A stretch of DNA of 64,000 bases from Nocardia aurantia (GCF_009604425.1 NZ_WEGI01000013.1:1-64000); one strand, 5' to 3'. Shown: positions 51,555 through 60,735, numbered from the stretch's first letter. Program-made: numbers and translations. Notes: a model not told the origin generated them from the letters alone.

Positions 51555-52178
51555 TCACTGTGCACGAAGGTGCGGGTAGTCGTGGTCACGTCCCGTCGCC
51601 AAATCGTCGCACGTGACGGCCACCATATCCGGTCTTTTGTCCAGATACGCCCTTGCGCCCGAATCTCCTCGTGCGGAATCGATCACGTTTGTCCAATGTT
51701 CATGTCCTATGACCACCGGATGTCCGGGGGCTTCACCGAACACCGCCCGGGCCAGCCCGCTGGACGCGGTGCGGGCGGCGGCGAGGACCCGGGCGACGAC
51801 GGCGGGCCCGACGTCCGGGGTGTCGACCGGCATGATCGCCGCGTAGGCCGCTGCGGCGGAACCGGACTCGGCCAGGGCGCGCAGGCCGGCCCGCAGCGAG
51901 GCCGACATTCCGGTCGCCCAGTCCGCCGCCCAGACCGGCCGCGCGCCCGCCGGAAGTTCGATTGCGGGCTGTTCGCTTACCTGCCATCGACCGCTCGCCG
52001 AGGCGCGCGCCGGGCCGCTGGCGCCCAGGACCACGACCACCTCGGCGCAACCACCGTCGCGCAGCGCCGCGACCGCCGAGCGCAGCCAGTCACCGTCGGC
52101 CGCCAGCACTTTGGGTCGTCCGTATCGGGTGCCCGCACCGGCGGCGAGTACGATGCCGTCGCAGCGTCCGAGGGTCAT
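51555..52178 (-). CDS. MobA/MocA-like nucleotidyltransferase
   Basis: 207 residues. The NTP-binding signature GIVLAAGAGTRYGRPKVLA, IMPVDTPDVGP (metal-binding Asp region) and FGEAPGHPVVIGHEHW follow the MocA/MobA pattern. It probably joins CMP (or GMP) to molybdopterin to make the dinucleotide cofactor of xanthine-dehydrogenase-type enzymes. ATG 52178 starts the conserved part. It and XdhC form a maturation pair. Confidence 0.9.
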   Translation of the reverse strand: MTLGRCDGIVLAAGAGTRYGRPKVLAADGDWLRSAVAALRDGGCAEVVVVLGASGPARASASGRWQVSEQPAIELPAGARPVWAADWATGMSASLRAGLRALAESGSAAAAYAAIMPVDTPDVGPAVVARVLAAARTASSGLARAVFGEAPGHPVVIGHEHWTNVIDSARGDSGARAYLDKRPDMVAVTCDDLATGRDHDYPHLRAQ

Positions 52179-52256
52179 GGCGGCGAGGGTAGTCCAGATC
52201 CGTGATCTTCGCTGTCCGAGTGGCACCACTGCCGGGGATCGTCGAAGCTGGATCGA

Positions 52257-52772
52257 GTGACCACCGATGTGATCGCTCTCGAGGACTTCGGCACGCTGCC
52301 GGAGCCCGTGGCGATCGAACTGCTGCTGAAATGTTGCTCCTCCCCGGCCTGGGCCCGTGCGGTGGCCGCGCGCCGCCCCTATGCCACCGTCGAGGCGGTG
52401 CTCGGCGCGGCCGACGCGGCGCTGGCCGAGCTGTCCGAAAACGAATTGGACCGGGCGCTCGCCGGTCATCCGCGCATCGGAACCCGTTCGGACGACCCGT
52501 CTTCGCGGCGGGAACAGGCCGGCGTCGCCGACGCCGGCGCGGACGTCCGCGCCGCGCTCGCCGCGTGGAATCGCGAGTACGAGGCCACCTTCGGCCATGT
52601 GTACCTGGTCCGCGCGACCGGCCGATCGGCCGGGGAACTGCTGGAGATCCTGCTGACCCGATTGCGCAACGACCCGGCCACGGAACGACGTATCGTGCGA
52701 GGGGAACTGGCCCAGATCAACCGCATTCGCCTGCGCCGGCTGTTCGGCGCCGACCCCGGGGAGCCACGTTGA
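52257..52772 (+). CDS. uraD: OHCU decarboxylase
   Basis: 171 residues. 2-oxo-4-hydroxy-4-carboxy-5-ureidoimidazoline decarboxylase, the last step from urate to S-allantoin. The catalytic His71 in AGHPRIG, the SRREQAG segment with Glu86 and the NREYEATFGHVYLVRATGRS segment are all present. Start: GTG 52257 (VTTDVIALEDF). Divergent from the MobA-like gene and overlapping uraH by TTGA. Urate oxidase, which makes its precursor, is not beside it. Confidence 0.93.
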   Translation: MTTDVIALEDFGTLPEPVAIELLLKCCSSPAWARAVAARRPYATVEAVLGAADAALAELSENELDRALAGHPRIGTRSDDPSSRREQAGVADAGADVRAALAAWNREYEATFGHVYLVRATGRSAGELLEILLTRLRNDPATERRIVRGELAQINRIRLRRLFGADPGEPR

Positions 52773-53305
52773 GCACGCTGAGCACACATGTCCTGGACGC
52801 CGTCCGGGGCGTTCCGGCCGCGGGAATCGCGGTCACCCTGTTCGGGCCGGACCCCGACGCGCCCCCGGGGGACGCGACGACCGGGCAGCCGGCAGGGCTG
52901 CCGGGGGGTGCGACGGTCGGGCTGCCCGGTGATGTGACGACCGTATCGGCCGGGGACGTGCCGGCCGTCTCGGCGGAGGACGTGACCACCGCGCTCGCGG
53001 GGGGCGCGACGGCCGGGCTGCCGGGGAATCCGGCGGCGCCCGGTGATCCGGCGGTGGTGCCGAGCGGCATCGTGATGCTGGCGTCGGCCGTGACCGATGC
53101 CGACGGCCGCATCCCGAGTCTGGGCGACGATCTCGTTCCCGGTGTGCACCGGTTGCGCTTCGAGACGGGCGCCTATTTCGCCGCGCAGGGTGTCTCCGCC
53201 TTCTATCCCGAGATCACGGTGGCCTTCACCATCACCGGCGAACGGCATCTGCATATCCCGTTGTTGTTGTCGCCCTTCGCGTATTCGACCTATCGGGGCA
53301 GCTGA
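52769..53305 (+). CDS. uraH: 5-hydroxyisourate hydrolase with a low-complexity insertion
   Basis: 178 residues; the family is usually about 110. The transthyretin-like core is intact: N-terminal LSTHVLDAVRGVPAAGIAV, AVTDADGRI, a Pro-rich GVHRLRFETGAYF, FYPEITVAFTI and the C-terminal YSTYRGS signature. Residues about 29-100 are an inserted Gly/Ala/Pro/Thr/Val stretch with repeats of GGAT-V/A-GLPG and SAGDV-type units, in the loop between the first two strands. The TTG at 52769 overlaps the uraD stop and follows GGGGAG. The enzyme probably still works because the active-site ends are untouched. Confidence 0.9.
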   Translation: MSTLSTHVLDAVRGVPAAGIAVTLFGPDPDAPPGDATTGQPAGLPGGATVGLPGDVTTVSAGDVPAVSAEDVTTALAGGATAGLPGNPAAPGDPAVVPSGIVMLASAVTDADGRIPSLGDDLVPGVHRLRFETGAYFAAQGVSAFYPEITVAFTITGERHLHIPLLLSPFAYSTYRGS

Positions 53306-53320
53306 AGCTCGGGAGTTCCG

Positions 53321-54046
53321 TCAGCCGAAGCGTTCGACGCGGACGCGGTCGCGGGGTTGTCCGCCCGCCACGAGCAGGCGGGAGGCGTGTTCGGTGAAGC
53401 CGTTGCCGCCGCAGACGTAGGCCTCCCAGCCGCCGGTCGGTGTTTCGGCCAGCGCCGCCCTCAGGTGTCCGGCGTGTAGCCGGCCCTCGGTGCGGGTGTA
53501 TATCACGGTCGTCTCCGCGCCGAATTCGCCCGAGTAGGGCAGGTTTTCCGGCGAGCGGACCGAAACAACAAGGCGCAGTGGAACTCTCAGCCGGGCTTCG
53601 CGGTGATGCCGCAGCATGGACATCAGCGGGACGACGCCGGAGCCGCCGCCGAGCAGCAGTGCCGGGCGGTCGCCGGGCCAGGCGAAGAAGCCGCCCAGCG
53701 GGCCCTTGATCTCCACGGTGTCACCGGGTTTCGCGACGGTGTGCAGATGGCCGGACACCTCGCCGCCGGGCATGTGGTCGACGGTGAGTTCGATGTACCC
53801 GGCGTCGCCGGGGGTGGAGGCCAGGGAATAGTGGCGCTGCGCGGTGTAGCCGTCGGCGGCGGTGAGACGCACCATCACGTGCTGCCCGGGTGCGTGTCCG
53901 GGCCAGTCCGGTACCGCGAAGCGGAAGGTGGACATCGTCGCGGTCTCGGGCCGGACGCCGATCAGGGTCGCGGGGCGGAAGTCCGCCGCGGCGCGGTTGC
54001 TGGGCACCAATCGCGGTGGGACGGTGAAGGTTTCAGTCGCCGGCAT
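53321..54046 (-). CDS. ferredoxin-reductase-type FAD/NAD(P)-binding protein
   Basis: 241 residues. The FAD-binding RHYSLAST, the NAD(P)-loop GGGSGVVPLMSMLRHH, RSPENLPYSGEF and the C-terminal VCGGNGFTEHAS are classic. It lacks a 2Fe-2S domain. It overlaps the upstream molybdopterin oxidoreductase gene by 14 bp and probably feeds electrons to it. Start: ATG 54046. Confidence 0.9.
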   Translation of the reverse strand: MPATETFTVPPRLVPSNRAAADFRPATLIGVRPETATMSTFRFAVPDWPGHAPGQHVMVRLTAADGYTAQRHYSLASTPGDAGYIELTVDHMPGGEVSGHLHTVAKPGDTVEIKGPLGGFFAWPGDRPALLLGGGSGVVPLMSMLRHHREARLRVPLRLVVSVRSPENLPYSGEFGAETTVIYTRTEGRLHAGHLRAALAETPTGGWEAYVCGGNGFTEHASRLLVAGGQPRDRVRVERFG

Positions 54047-54635
54047 AGCGTTCCTCGCGCCACGGATCGCCCTCGTTGTGATAGCCGTTGTGCTCCCAGA
54101 ATCCGGGCTCGTCGTGATCGAGCAGCCGCAGGCCGGTGATCCACTTGGCGCTCTTCCAGAAGTACCGCCCCGGAACCAGCAGTCTGGCCGGGCCGCCGTG
54201 CTCGGGGGTCAGGGGGAGTCCGTCGGCCTCCCAGGCGATCCAGGCCCGGCCGGAGCGGACCGCCGCCAGCGGGAGATTGGTGGTGTAGCCGGTGTGTGAC
54301 CGGGCCAGGACATGGGTGGCCCGCGGCAGCGGGCTTGCGGCGGTGAGGAATTCGTCGAGATCGACGCCGGCGAACCGGACGCCGAATCGGGACCAGCCGG
54401 TGACGCAATGGATGTCGCCGCGGTATTCGGAGCGCGGCAGCGCGTGCGCCTCGTCCCACGTCCACGTGCGAGGCGTGGCGACCAGGCCGTCGATCCGGAG
54501 GGTCCAGTCGGCCGCGGACAGCTCCGGCGTCACCTCCGCGGACAGCACCGGCCACGACTGCCCCGCGTCGTACTGCCCGGGAGGCAGGCGCGGGTCGCGG
54601 TCGGTGCCGCGGCTGCGGAACCCTCGGGTGACGAT
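54033..54635 (-). CDS. sulfite oxidase-like molybdopterin oxidoreductase
   Basis: 200 residues of the sulfite-oxidase/YedY-type fold. The Mo-ligand cysteine is in DIHCVTGWSRFG; WTWDEAHALPRSEY, RSHTGYTTNLPL, PARLLVPGRYFWKSAKWITGLRLL and the C-terminal EHNGYHNEGDPWREERY are conserved in this subgroup. No signal peptide is present, so it is cytoplasmic, unlike MsrP. Start is uncertain: GTG 54635 (VIVTRGF) or ATG 54665. The reaction is unknown; the reductase partner suggests reduction of a sulfoxide, N-oxide or similar. Confidence 0.86.
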   Translation of the reverse strand: MVTRGFRSRGTDRDPRLPPGQYDAGQSWPVLSAEVTPELSAADWTLRIDGLVATPRTWTWDEAHALPRSEYRGDIHCVTGWSRFGVRFAGVDLDEFLTAASPLPRATHVLARSHTGYTTNLPLAAVRSGRAWIAWEADGLPLTPEHGGPARLLVPGRYFWKSAKWITGLRLLDHDEPGFWEHNGYHNEGDPWREERYAGD

Positions 54636-54901
54636 CACGGCGAGCCAGCCTACACGTCGGATCATCCCATATATTGAGATGCGGGCCCGGTAACTTTGAC
54701 GTCCGTCCAGTTTGCCAGGCAAGATCGCAATCATGTCTGCGCTTTTGTTGACGCGCCGGCTGTACGTGGATTTGCTGCGGTCGACCACGGCCAGCTGTCG
54801 TCGGCCCTGATCGACCTCGCGAGTCCCTCCCGGTGGCGGATCGTCGCCCCGGCCCTGCGGTCCCGTCGTACCGCAGTTCCTCTCTCTGCTGGAGCCCCAC
54901 C

Positions 54902-55993
54902 ATGCCCCGTTTCACCGCGGTCGCCGCCGCTGCCGTGCTGTCCTGCGCTCTGCTGGCCACCGGTTGCTCGCAGTCCGATTCCACCACCGGCAACACCGGG
55001 AGCAGCGCCCCGTCGGTCGGTCAGGCGACCGGGCCGAAGCCGGCGCCGTTCGACAAGGGCGCGGTGAAGGTCGCGCTGGTCCGGCAGAGCGGTGCGGGTG
55101 ACTACTTCGAACAGTGGGGCAACGGCGCCAAGGCGCAGGCCAAGGCCCTCGGCATCGACCTGGCCGTCTACGACGCGCAGTCCGACAACGCCAAACAGGC
55201 CACCGACCTGTCCCAGGCGATCAACTCCGGCGCGACCGCCATCATCGTCGACCACGGCTTCCCGGCGACCATCGAGCCGCTGATCGATCAGGCCGTGGCC
55301 AAGGGCATCACCGTGGTGAGCTACGACGTCGCCACCACCAACCCGAAGGTGATCACCACCACGCAGAGCGACGCGGACATCGCGAAGGCCGCACTCGGCG
55401 CGCTGGAGTCCGCGGTCGGCAAGAACGTGCCGGTCGGCTACGTGAACGTCGCCGGTTTCGCGCCGCTGGACCGCCGCGACACCGTGTGGCAGCAGACCAA
55501 GGGCGGCGAGGGCTGGACCGAGGCGTTCAAGGTCGGCAAGGTGACCGACTCCACCGTGACCGACAACGTGCCGCTGATCAATGCCGCGCTCACCCAGCAT
55601 CCCGAGGTCAAGGGCATCTTCGCGCCCTACGACGAGCTGGCCAAGGGCGCGACGCTCGCCGTGCAGAACAAGCATCTGGAGAGCTCGGTGAAGGTGGTCG
55701 GCGCCGACGTGTCCAACGCCGACATCCAGATCATCACCGCCGACAACAGCCCCTGGGTGGCGACGGCCGGCACCGATCCGTCCGCGGTCGGCGCGGCCGT
55801 CGTGCGCACCGCCGCGTTGCAGCTGGCGGGTCAGCTGAACAAGCAGACCGTCGAATTCCCCGCGGTGGCGATCACCCGGGATCTGCTGGTGTCGAAGAAG
55901 ATCGCGAACATGGACCAGCTGCGCAAGGCGCTGCCGGAGCTCAACCTGGCTCAGGTGAGCGCGGCGAACTGGATCCCGGTCGTCTCCTACTGA
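54902..55993 (+). CDS. ribose-type ABC substrate-binding lipoprotein (probable methylthioribose importer)
   Basis: 363 residues. Lipobox LATGC with Cys22, then a low-complexity linker and a type-1 periplasmic binding fold of the RbsB class: ALVRQSGAGDYFEQWGNGAKAQAKALGIDLAVYDAQSD, AIIVDHGFPATIEPLIDQAVAKGITVVSYD, VKGIFAPYDELAKGA. GGAG precedes the ATG at 54902. It is followed by the ATPase, permease and a methylthioribose kinase, so methylthioribose is the likely ligand. A 236-bp gap upstream (54666-54901) likely holds the promoter. Confidence 0.9.
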   Translation: MPRFTAVAAAAVLSCALLATGCSQSDSTTGNTGSSAPSVGQATGPKPAPFDKGAVKVALVRQSGAGDYFEQWGNGAKAQAKALGIDLAVYDAQSDNAKQATDLSQAINSGATAIIVDHGFPATIEPLIDQAVAKGITVVSYDVATTNPKVITTTQSDADIAKAALGALESAVGKNVPVGYVNVAGFAPLDRRDTVWQQTKGGEGWTEAFKVGKVTDSTVTDNVPLINAALTQHPEVKGIFAPYDELAKGATLAVQNKHLESSVKVVGADVSNADIQIITADNSPWVATAGTDPSAVGAAVVRTAALQLAGQLNKQTVEFPAVAITRDLLVSKKIANMDQLRKALPELNLAQVSAANWIPVVSY

Positions 55994-56009
55994 TGCGGGC
56001 AGTGCTCTG

Positions 56010-57647
56010 ATGATCGCGACGGCGGTCGCGTTGCGCGGCGTCGGAATGGCCTTCGGCGGGAAGCCGGTGCTGGCGGACGTGTCCCTGGACGTGTCCGGCG
56101 GTGCGGTGACCGCGCTGCTCGGCGCCAACGGCGCCGGGAAGTCCACCCTGATCAAGGTGCTCTCCGGGGTGTATCCGGAACACACCGGGCAGGTGTCCAT
56201 CGACGGCGAGCCGGTCGAGCTGCGCAGTCCGGCCGTGGCGCGGAAGCTGGGTGTGCAGACCGTCCATCAGCACATCGCCGACGGCGTGGTGCCCGGACTG
56301 TCGGTCGCCGAGAATCTGGTGTTCGAGCGGATCGCGGCCGGCCGCGGCAACCCGTGGCTGGACACCCGGCAGGTGCTGGCCCGCGCGCGCGAGATCCAGG
56401 CCACGCTCGAACTCGGTTGGGGCGAGCGGACATTGCGTCGCGATGTCGCGGAACTGGGCATCTCCGACCAGCAGTTGCTGCTGCTCGCGCGGGCCCTGTC
56501 GACGCGGCCGCGGCTGCTGATCCTCGACGAGCCCACCGCCGCGCTGTCGGCGGCCGAGGCGCGGCGGCTGTTCACGATCGTCGACCGGATGCGCGCCGAC
56601 GGGATCGCCGTGCTGTACGTATCGCACCGGCTCGGCGAGATCGACACGCTGGCAGATCGTTTGGTGGTGCTGCGGGACGGCCGGTTGATCACCGAGCAGG
56701 CCAAGCCGTTCGACTGGGACACCGCGTTGCGGGCCATGCTGGAACGTGGAAACACTGTGGCGGAAAGTGTTTCGGCACCGGAGGAACGGTCGCCGGGCGG
56801 TGTACCCGGCGCTCGTGCTGCCGTGGTCTCGGTCGATGCGGCGACGGAAGCTGATGCGGCGCAGGTGGTTTCGCGGCTCGCCGAGGTGGTGCGGCCGGAG
56901 TCGGCCGGGCCGGGTGGTGGTGCGGTGGTGCTGTCGCTGCGCGGGGTGTCGTTGCTGCCGGAGCGGCAGCCGCAGGATCTGGACATTCGCGCCGGTGAGG
57001 TGACCGGGGTGGTCGGGCTGCTCGGGGCGGGGAAGACCGAGCTGGCGCGGGGGCTGTTCGGCGCCGATCCGTTCGGCGCGGGGACGCTGGAACTGGCCGG
57101 TGCGCGGTATCGGCCCCGGCATCCGGCCGACGCCATCGCGCGCGGGGTGCATCTCGTCCCGGAGGATCGGCACGTCGACGCGCTGATCCCGGATTGGTCC
57201 ATCGCGGAAAATCTCTCGCTGCCGTTCCTGCGGGCATTGTCCGATGTGTTCGGCCTGATCCGGCGGGGGCGGGAACGCGATCTCGGTACCCGGACCATCG
57301 AGCGGCTCGGCATCGTCGCGCGCGGCGAGGCGAGTCTCATCGAGGAGTTGTCCGGCGGGAATCAGCAGAAGGTGGTGGTCGGGCGCTGGCTGGCGCACCC
57401 GCCACGGGTGCTGATCCTGGACGAGCCGTTCCGCGGCGTCGACATCGGCGCTCGGCGTGATATCGGCAGGCAGGCAAGGCAACTGGCCGCCGACGGCGCC
57501 GCGGTGCTACTGCTGTCCGCCGATGTGGACGAGGTGCTCGAGGTCGCCGACCGGGTGATCGTGCTGGCCGACGGCGAGATCCGCGCGGACGGTTACGACA
57601 TCGCCGGTGCCCAGGTGATCGCCGCTCTGGCGGGAAGCGCCGTATGA
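56010..57647 (+). CDS. ribose-type ABC transporter double ATPase
   Basis: 545 residues with two ABC domains. Domain 1: Walker A GANGAGKST, Walker B LLILDEPTAALS. Domain 2: an altered Walker A GLLGAGKTE, signature LSGGNQQKVVVGRWL and LILDEPFRGVDIGA. The degenerate second Walker A is normal for the RbsA class. The linker between domains (about 248-303) is ~55 residues of Ala/Glu/Pro/Ser/Val-rich sequence, longer than usual. Start ATG 56010, 16 bp after the binding protein. Confidence 0.93.
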   Translation: MIATAVALRGVGMAFGGKPVLADVSLDVSGGAVTALLGANGAGKSTLIKVLSGVYPEHTGQVSIDGEPVELRSPAVARKLGVQTVHQHIADGVVPGLSVAENLVFERIAAGRGNPWLDTRQVLARAREIQATLELGWGERTLRRDVAELGISDQQLLLLARALSTRPRLLILDEPTAALSAAEARRLFTIVDRMRADGIAVLYVSHRLGEIDTLADRLVVLRDGRLITEQAKPFDWDTALRAMLERGNTVAESVSAPEERSPGGVPGARAAVVSVDAATEADAAQVVSRLAEVVRPESAGPGGGAVVLSLRGVSLLPERQPQDLDIRAGEVTGVVGLLGAGKTELARGLFGADPFGAGTLELAGARYRPRHPADAIARGVHLVPEDRHVDALIPDWSIAENLSLPFLRALSDVFGLIRRGRERDLGTRTIERLGIVARGEASLIEELSGGNQQKVVVGRWLAHPPRVLILDEPFRGVDIGARRDIGRQARQLAADGAAVLLLSADVDEVLEVADRVIVLADGEIRADGYDIAGAQVIAALAGSAV

Positions 57648-57699
57648 GCAAGCACCCGGAATTCCTGCCATCGAACCCGATCCGATCGAAAGTTCCGCG

Positions 57700-58734
57700 A
57701 TGACCGCCACCGAGCTTCCCGCCCCTGCCACCACCACCGCCGCGCCGGTGCCGGGACGGATGCGTGACCTCGTGATCAAGTACGGGTTCATCGTGGTGAC
57801 GCTCGCGCTGTTCGCCTACTTCAGCGCCAGCGAACCGGCCTTCCGCAATTCGGCGACGTTGCTGGACATCCTGCGCTACGTCTCGGTCGCGGCCCTGCTC
57901 GGCCTCGGCGTCACGGTGACACTGGCCGTGGGTGGCATGGACATGTCGGTCGGCGCGGTCGCCGGGCTCGCGGTGTCGGTCGCGGCGAAGATGATGGTGG
58001 TCTACAACCAGGTCGGCGCGATCGCGATCCTGGTCGTACTGGCCGCCGGTGTGGTTGCCGGACTGGGCAACGCGCTGCTGATCGTGGCGCTGAAGGTGCC
58101 GGACATGCTGGCCACGCTCGGCACCATGTTCGTCATCCAGGGCCTGAAACTCATTGTGGTGGACGGGCAGTCGATCTCCCCGGGGATGACGCTGCCCGAC
58201 GGCCACACCGCGCCGGGCAAGTTCACCGCCGGCTTCCTGAAGATCGATCGGGGCAGCGTCGCGGGGATCCCGGTATCGGTGCTGATCTTCCTGGTGCTGA
58301 CCGTCGCGGCCTGGGTGTTCCTGGCCCGGACCCGGTGGGGGCGTGTGCTGTACGCGATCGGCGCGAATCCGAAGGCGGCGCGGCTGGCCGGTATCCGGGT
58401 GGGGGTGTACCGGGCGCTGGCGTACGTGCTGTCCGGGGTGCTCGCCTCGATCGGCGGACTGATCCTGGCCGCCCGGATCGGGCAGGGCGACGTGTCCGCC
58501 GGGACCTCGCAGCTGCTGGAGGCGGTGGCGGTCGCGCTGGTCGGCACCTCGGTGCTCGGCCGCGGCAAGCCGAACGCGTGGGGCACCGCGCTCGGCGCCG
58601 TGCTGATCGGCATCATCTCCTCGGGGCTGACCATCGCCGGATTGCCCTACTACACGCAGGATGTCGTCGAGGGCGCGGTGCTGATCATCGCGCTGGTGTT
58701 CAGTTTCACCCTGTCGCGAGGAAGACGCTCATGA
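57700..58734 (+). CDS. ribose-type ABC transporter permease
   Basis: 344 residues, RbsC class, eight to ten membrane helices. VTVTLAVGGMDMSVGAVAGLAVSVAA, YAIGANPKAARLAGIRVGVYRALAYVLSGVLASIGGLILAARIGQGD and VALVGTSVLGRGKPNAWGTALGAVLIGIISSGL are the family blocks. Its stop overlaps the kinase start by ATGA. Confidence 0.93.
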   Translation: MTATELPAPATTTAAPVPGRMRDLVIKYGFIVVTLALFAYFSASEPAFRNSATLLDILRYVSVAALLGLGVTVTLAVGGMDMSVGAVAGLAVSVAAKMMVVYNQVGAIAILVVLAAGVVAGLGNALLIVALKVPDMLATLGTMFVIQGLKLIVVDGQSISPGMTLPDGHTAPGKFTAGFLKIDRGSVAGIPVSVLIFLVLTVAAWVFLARTRWGRVLYAIGANPKAARLAGIRVGVYRALAYVLSGVLASIGGLILAARIGQGDVSAGTSQLLEAVAVALVGTSVLGRGKPNAWGTALGAVLIGIISSGLTIAGLPYYTQDVVEGAVLIIALVFSFTLSRGRRS

Positions 58735-59918
58735 GCCACCGCCTGCTGGAAACCGCCGACATCCCCGGCTATCTCCGTGACCACGGGCACTGGGACGGAT
58801 CCGGCGAGGTCGCGGTGCACGAGGTGTCCGACGGCAATCTGAATCGGGTGTTCATCGCCACCGGCGCCGGCTGGAGTCTCGCCGTGAAACAGGCGCTCCC
58901 GTGGGTGCGCGTCGCCGGGCCCTCGTGGCCGTTGAGTCCCGCCCGAGCCGACGCCGAGGCCCGCGCCTACCGGGCGGTGGCGGCGGTGGCGCCGGAGACG
59001 ATCCCGGTGGTCCACGGCTACGACCCGGCCGATTACGTCCTGGTCATGGAGGACATGTCGGATCTGCGGGTGCTGCGCACCGTGCTCAACGAGGGTGGCG
59101 GCTACGGTGGCGCGTCCGACGCGATCGGCCTGTTCGTGGCCCGATTGTCCTTCGCCACCAGCGATTTCGGTATGACGTCGGCGGAACGTAAAGCGCTGCT
59201 GGCGGAATCGGTGAATCCCGAACTCTGCAAGATCACCGAGGACGTGGTGCTGTCCGAGCCCTACCTCGAGCACGAGCACAACCATTGGCATCCCGACCTC
59301 GCCGATCTGGCCGCGGCCTACCGCGCCGACGCGGCGCTGCGCACCGAGATCGCCGAACTGCGCCACCTGTTCATGTCCGGTGCGCAGGCGCTGCTGCACG
59401 GCGATCTGCACACCGGCAGCATCATAGTCGGCAACCGGGCCGGTGCGGAGGTGGTCCGGGTGTTCGATCCGGAGTTCTCCTACGTCGGCCCGATCGGCTT
59501 CGACCTCGGGTTGTACTGGGGGAACCTGGTGGCGGCGGAATCCCGGGCGCGGGTCCTCGGTGCCGTCGGCGAGCACGCCGGCCAGTTGGCGCGCAGCTGG
59601 GCGGCCTTCGAGACGGAGTTCCGCCGGCTGTGGCCGCAGCGTGCCGACACCTTCTTCGACGATGCCTACCTGGATCGATTCCTGCGCCGGGTGTGGGCGG
59701 ACTCGCTCGGTTTCGCGGGCGCGGAACTGATCCGCCGCATCATCGGCTACGCCCACCTCACCGACCTGGACAGTCTGCCCGACGCGACCGCGGCCCGGCA
59801 CGCCCTGCTCGTCGGCCGCGAATTGGTCCTGCGCCGTGCGGAACTCGCCACGCCCGCCGATGTCGCGGCGCTGGTCGACGACCTCGCCGGTCCTGTACTC
59901 GGCTCGGTCCAGGAGTAA
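58731..59918 (+). CDS. mtnK: S-methyl-5-thioribose kinase
   Basis: 395 residues of the APH/choline-kinase-like fold. The catalytic loop LLHGDLHTGSI with His223-Gly-Asp225 is the MtnK signature; VRVFDPEFSYVGPIGFDLGLYWGN is the DxE-type metal-binding region, and SDGNLNRVFIATG is the glycine-rich loop. It phosphorylates methylthioribose at C1, the entry to sulfur salvage. Being coupled to the importer permease, it traps the imported sugar. The partner isomerase (mtnA) is not in the window. Confidence 0.9.
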   Translation: MSHRLLETADIPGYLRDHGHWDGSGEVAVHEVSDGNLNRVFIATGAGWSLAVKQALPWVRVAGPSWPLSPARADAEARAYRAVAAVAPETIPVVHGYDPADYVLVMEDMSDLRVLRTVLNEGGGYGGASDAIGLFVARLSFATSDFGMTSAERKALLAESVNPELCKITEDVVLSEPYLEHEHNHWHPDLADLAAAYRADAALRTEIAELRHLFMSGAQALLHGDLHTGSIIVGNRAGAEVVRVFDPEFSYVGPIGFDLGLYWGNLVAAESRARVLGAVGEHAGQLARSWAAFETEFRRLWPQRADTFFDDAYLDRFLRRVWADSLGFAGAELIRRIIGYAHLTDLDSLPDATAARHALLVGRELVLRRAELATPADVAALVDDLAGPVLGSVQE

Positions 59919-60048
59919 CGAGCGGCGGGGGCGCTGACCGGTCCCGCACCGGCGATCAGGTCGGGCGGTGGGTGTGGACCGGACCGGCCTGCCGCTGGTG
60001 CCGAAATTCTGAGTATGCAGGGCACAAGGGTTTCCGTGGAAGTGATGT

Positions 60049-60078
60049 GCAACCACCGTGGTCGGTCACGGTGGTTGC
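60049..60078 (+). terminator. perfect hairpin after the mtnK operon
   Basis: A 12-bp stem (60049-60060 with 60067-60078), loop GTCGGT, 130 bp after the kinase stop. It faces the end of the minus-strand DUF1772 gene and may serve both. There is no T tract. The rest of 59919-60168 shows nothing else. Confidence 0.5.
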
Positions 60079-60168
60079 TGCCGGTACCGATGGAGCTGGT
60101 TGCTCGCCGGTGGGGCCGATTTCGCGCCGATCCCCGCATCCGATCCATGGCGTCCGGCGTCCGGCGTT

Positions 60169-60645
60169 TCAGAGCAAAGCCAGCGCGGCGCACAGGCCGG
60201 CCAGCGCGACAGCCTGCAGGCCGACCCGGAAGCCGAGGATGCTGTCCCACTTGTCTTGCAGGGCACGGGCATTCGGCGGAATGATGCCGGTGCGGGCGGC
60301 TTCCTTCTGCGCGGTGTTGATCGGCTTGGCCACCCGGGCGTAGAACGCCAGCCAGGACAGCAACGCCACGAGCGCGATACCCGCGCCGATCGCCGCACCG
60401 GCGTGTCCGGCGGCGGCCGCGAGGACGAGGGTCGCCAGGGTGCCGACGACGCCACCGATGCCGAAGGGCGGCATCCGGCGGTCGCCGTAGTAGTGACCCC
60501 AACCGGCCACCGTGGTCAGGGCGGCATCATCGAGTTTCCGGTAGGACGAGCGCATGATCAGCGCGGCGCAGGCATCGGTGCCGTAGACGACGGCGTTCGC
60601 GAGGATGGCCACGGCGGCGGCGATCTGGCCGATGGTGGTGAGCAT
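60169..60645 (-). CDS. DUF1772 family membrane protein
   Basis: 158 residues with four predicted membrane helices and the family marks: GTDACAALIM, WGHYYGDRRMPPFGIGG and a C-terminal LQDKWDSILGFRVGLQ. DUF1772 includes anthrone-oxygenase-like proteins, but most members have no known role. AGGAGA lies 6 bases before the ATG at 60645. Two palindromic operators just upstream point to tight control, probably by a TetR-type repressor encoded elsewhere. Confidence 0.84.
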   Translation of the reverse strand: MLTTIGQIAAAVAILANAVVYGTDACAALIMRSSYRKLDDAALTTVAGWGHYYGDRRMPPFGIGGVVGTLATLVLAAAAGHAGAAIGAGIALVALLSWLAFYARVAKPINTAQKEAARTGIIPPNARALQDKWDSILGFRVGLQAVALAGLCAALALL

Positions 60646-60670
60646 GTCCGGTCTCCTGTGTGCTCGAAAA

Positions 60671-60685
60671 TCTAGCAGCGCTAGT
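60671..60685. promoter_or_regulatory. operator 1 upstream of the DUF1772 gene
   Basis: TCTAGC-AGC-GCTAGT, a 15-bp palindrome with one outer mismatch, 26 bp before the start codon. Confidence 0.75.
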
Positions 60686-60720
60686 TGATGTACCGACTGT
60701 AAATCTCGCCCGCAAGAATG

Positions 60721-60735
60721 TCTAGCGATGCTAGA
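60721..60735. promoter_or_regulatory. operator 2 upstream of the DUF1772 gene
   Basis: TCTAGC-GAT-GCTAGA, a perfect 15-bp palindrome exactly 50 bp from operator 1, the same half-site. Confidence 0.78.
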
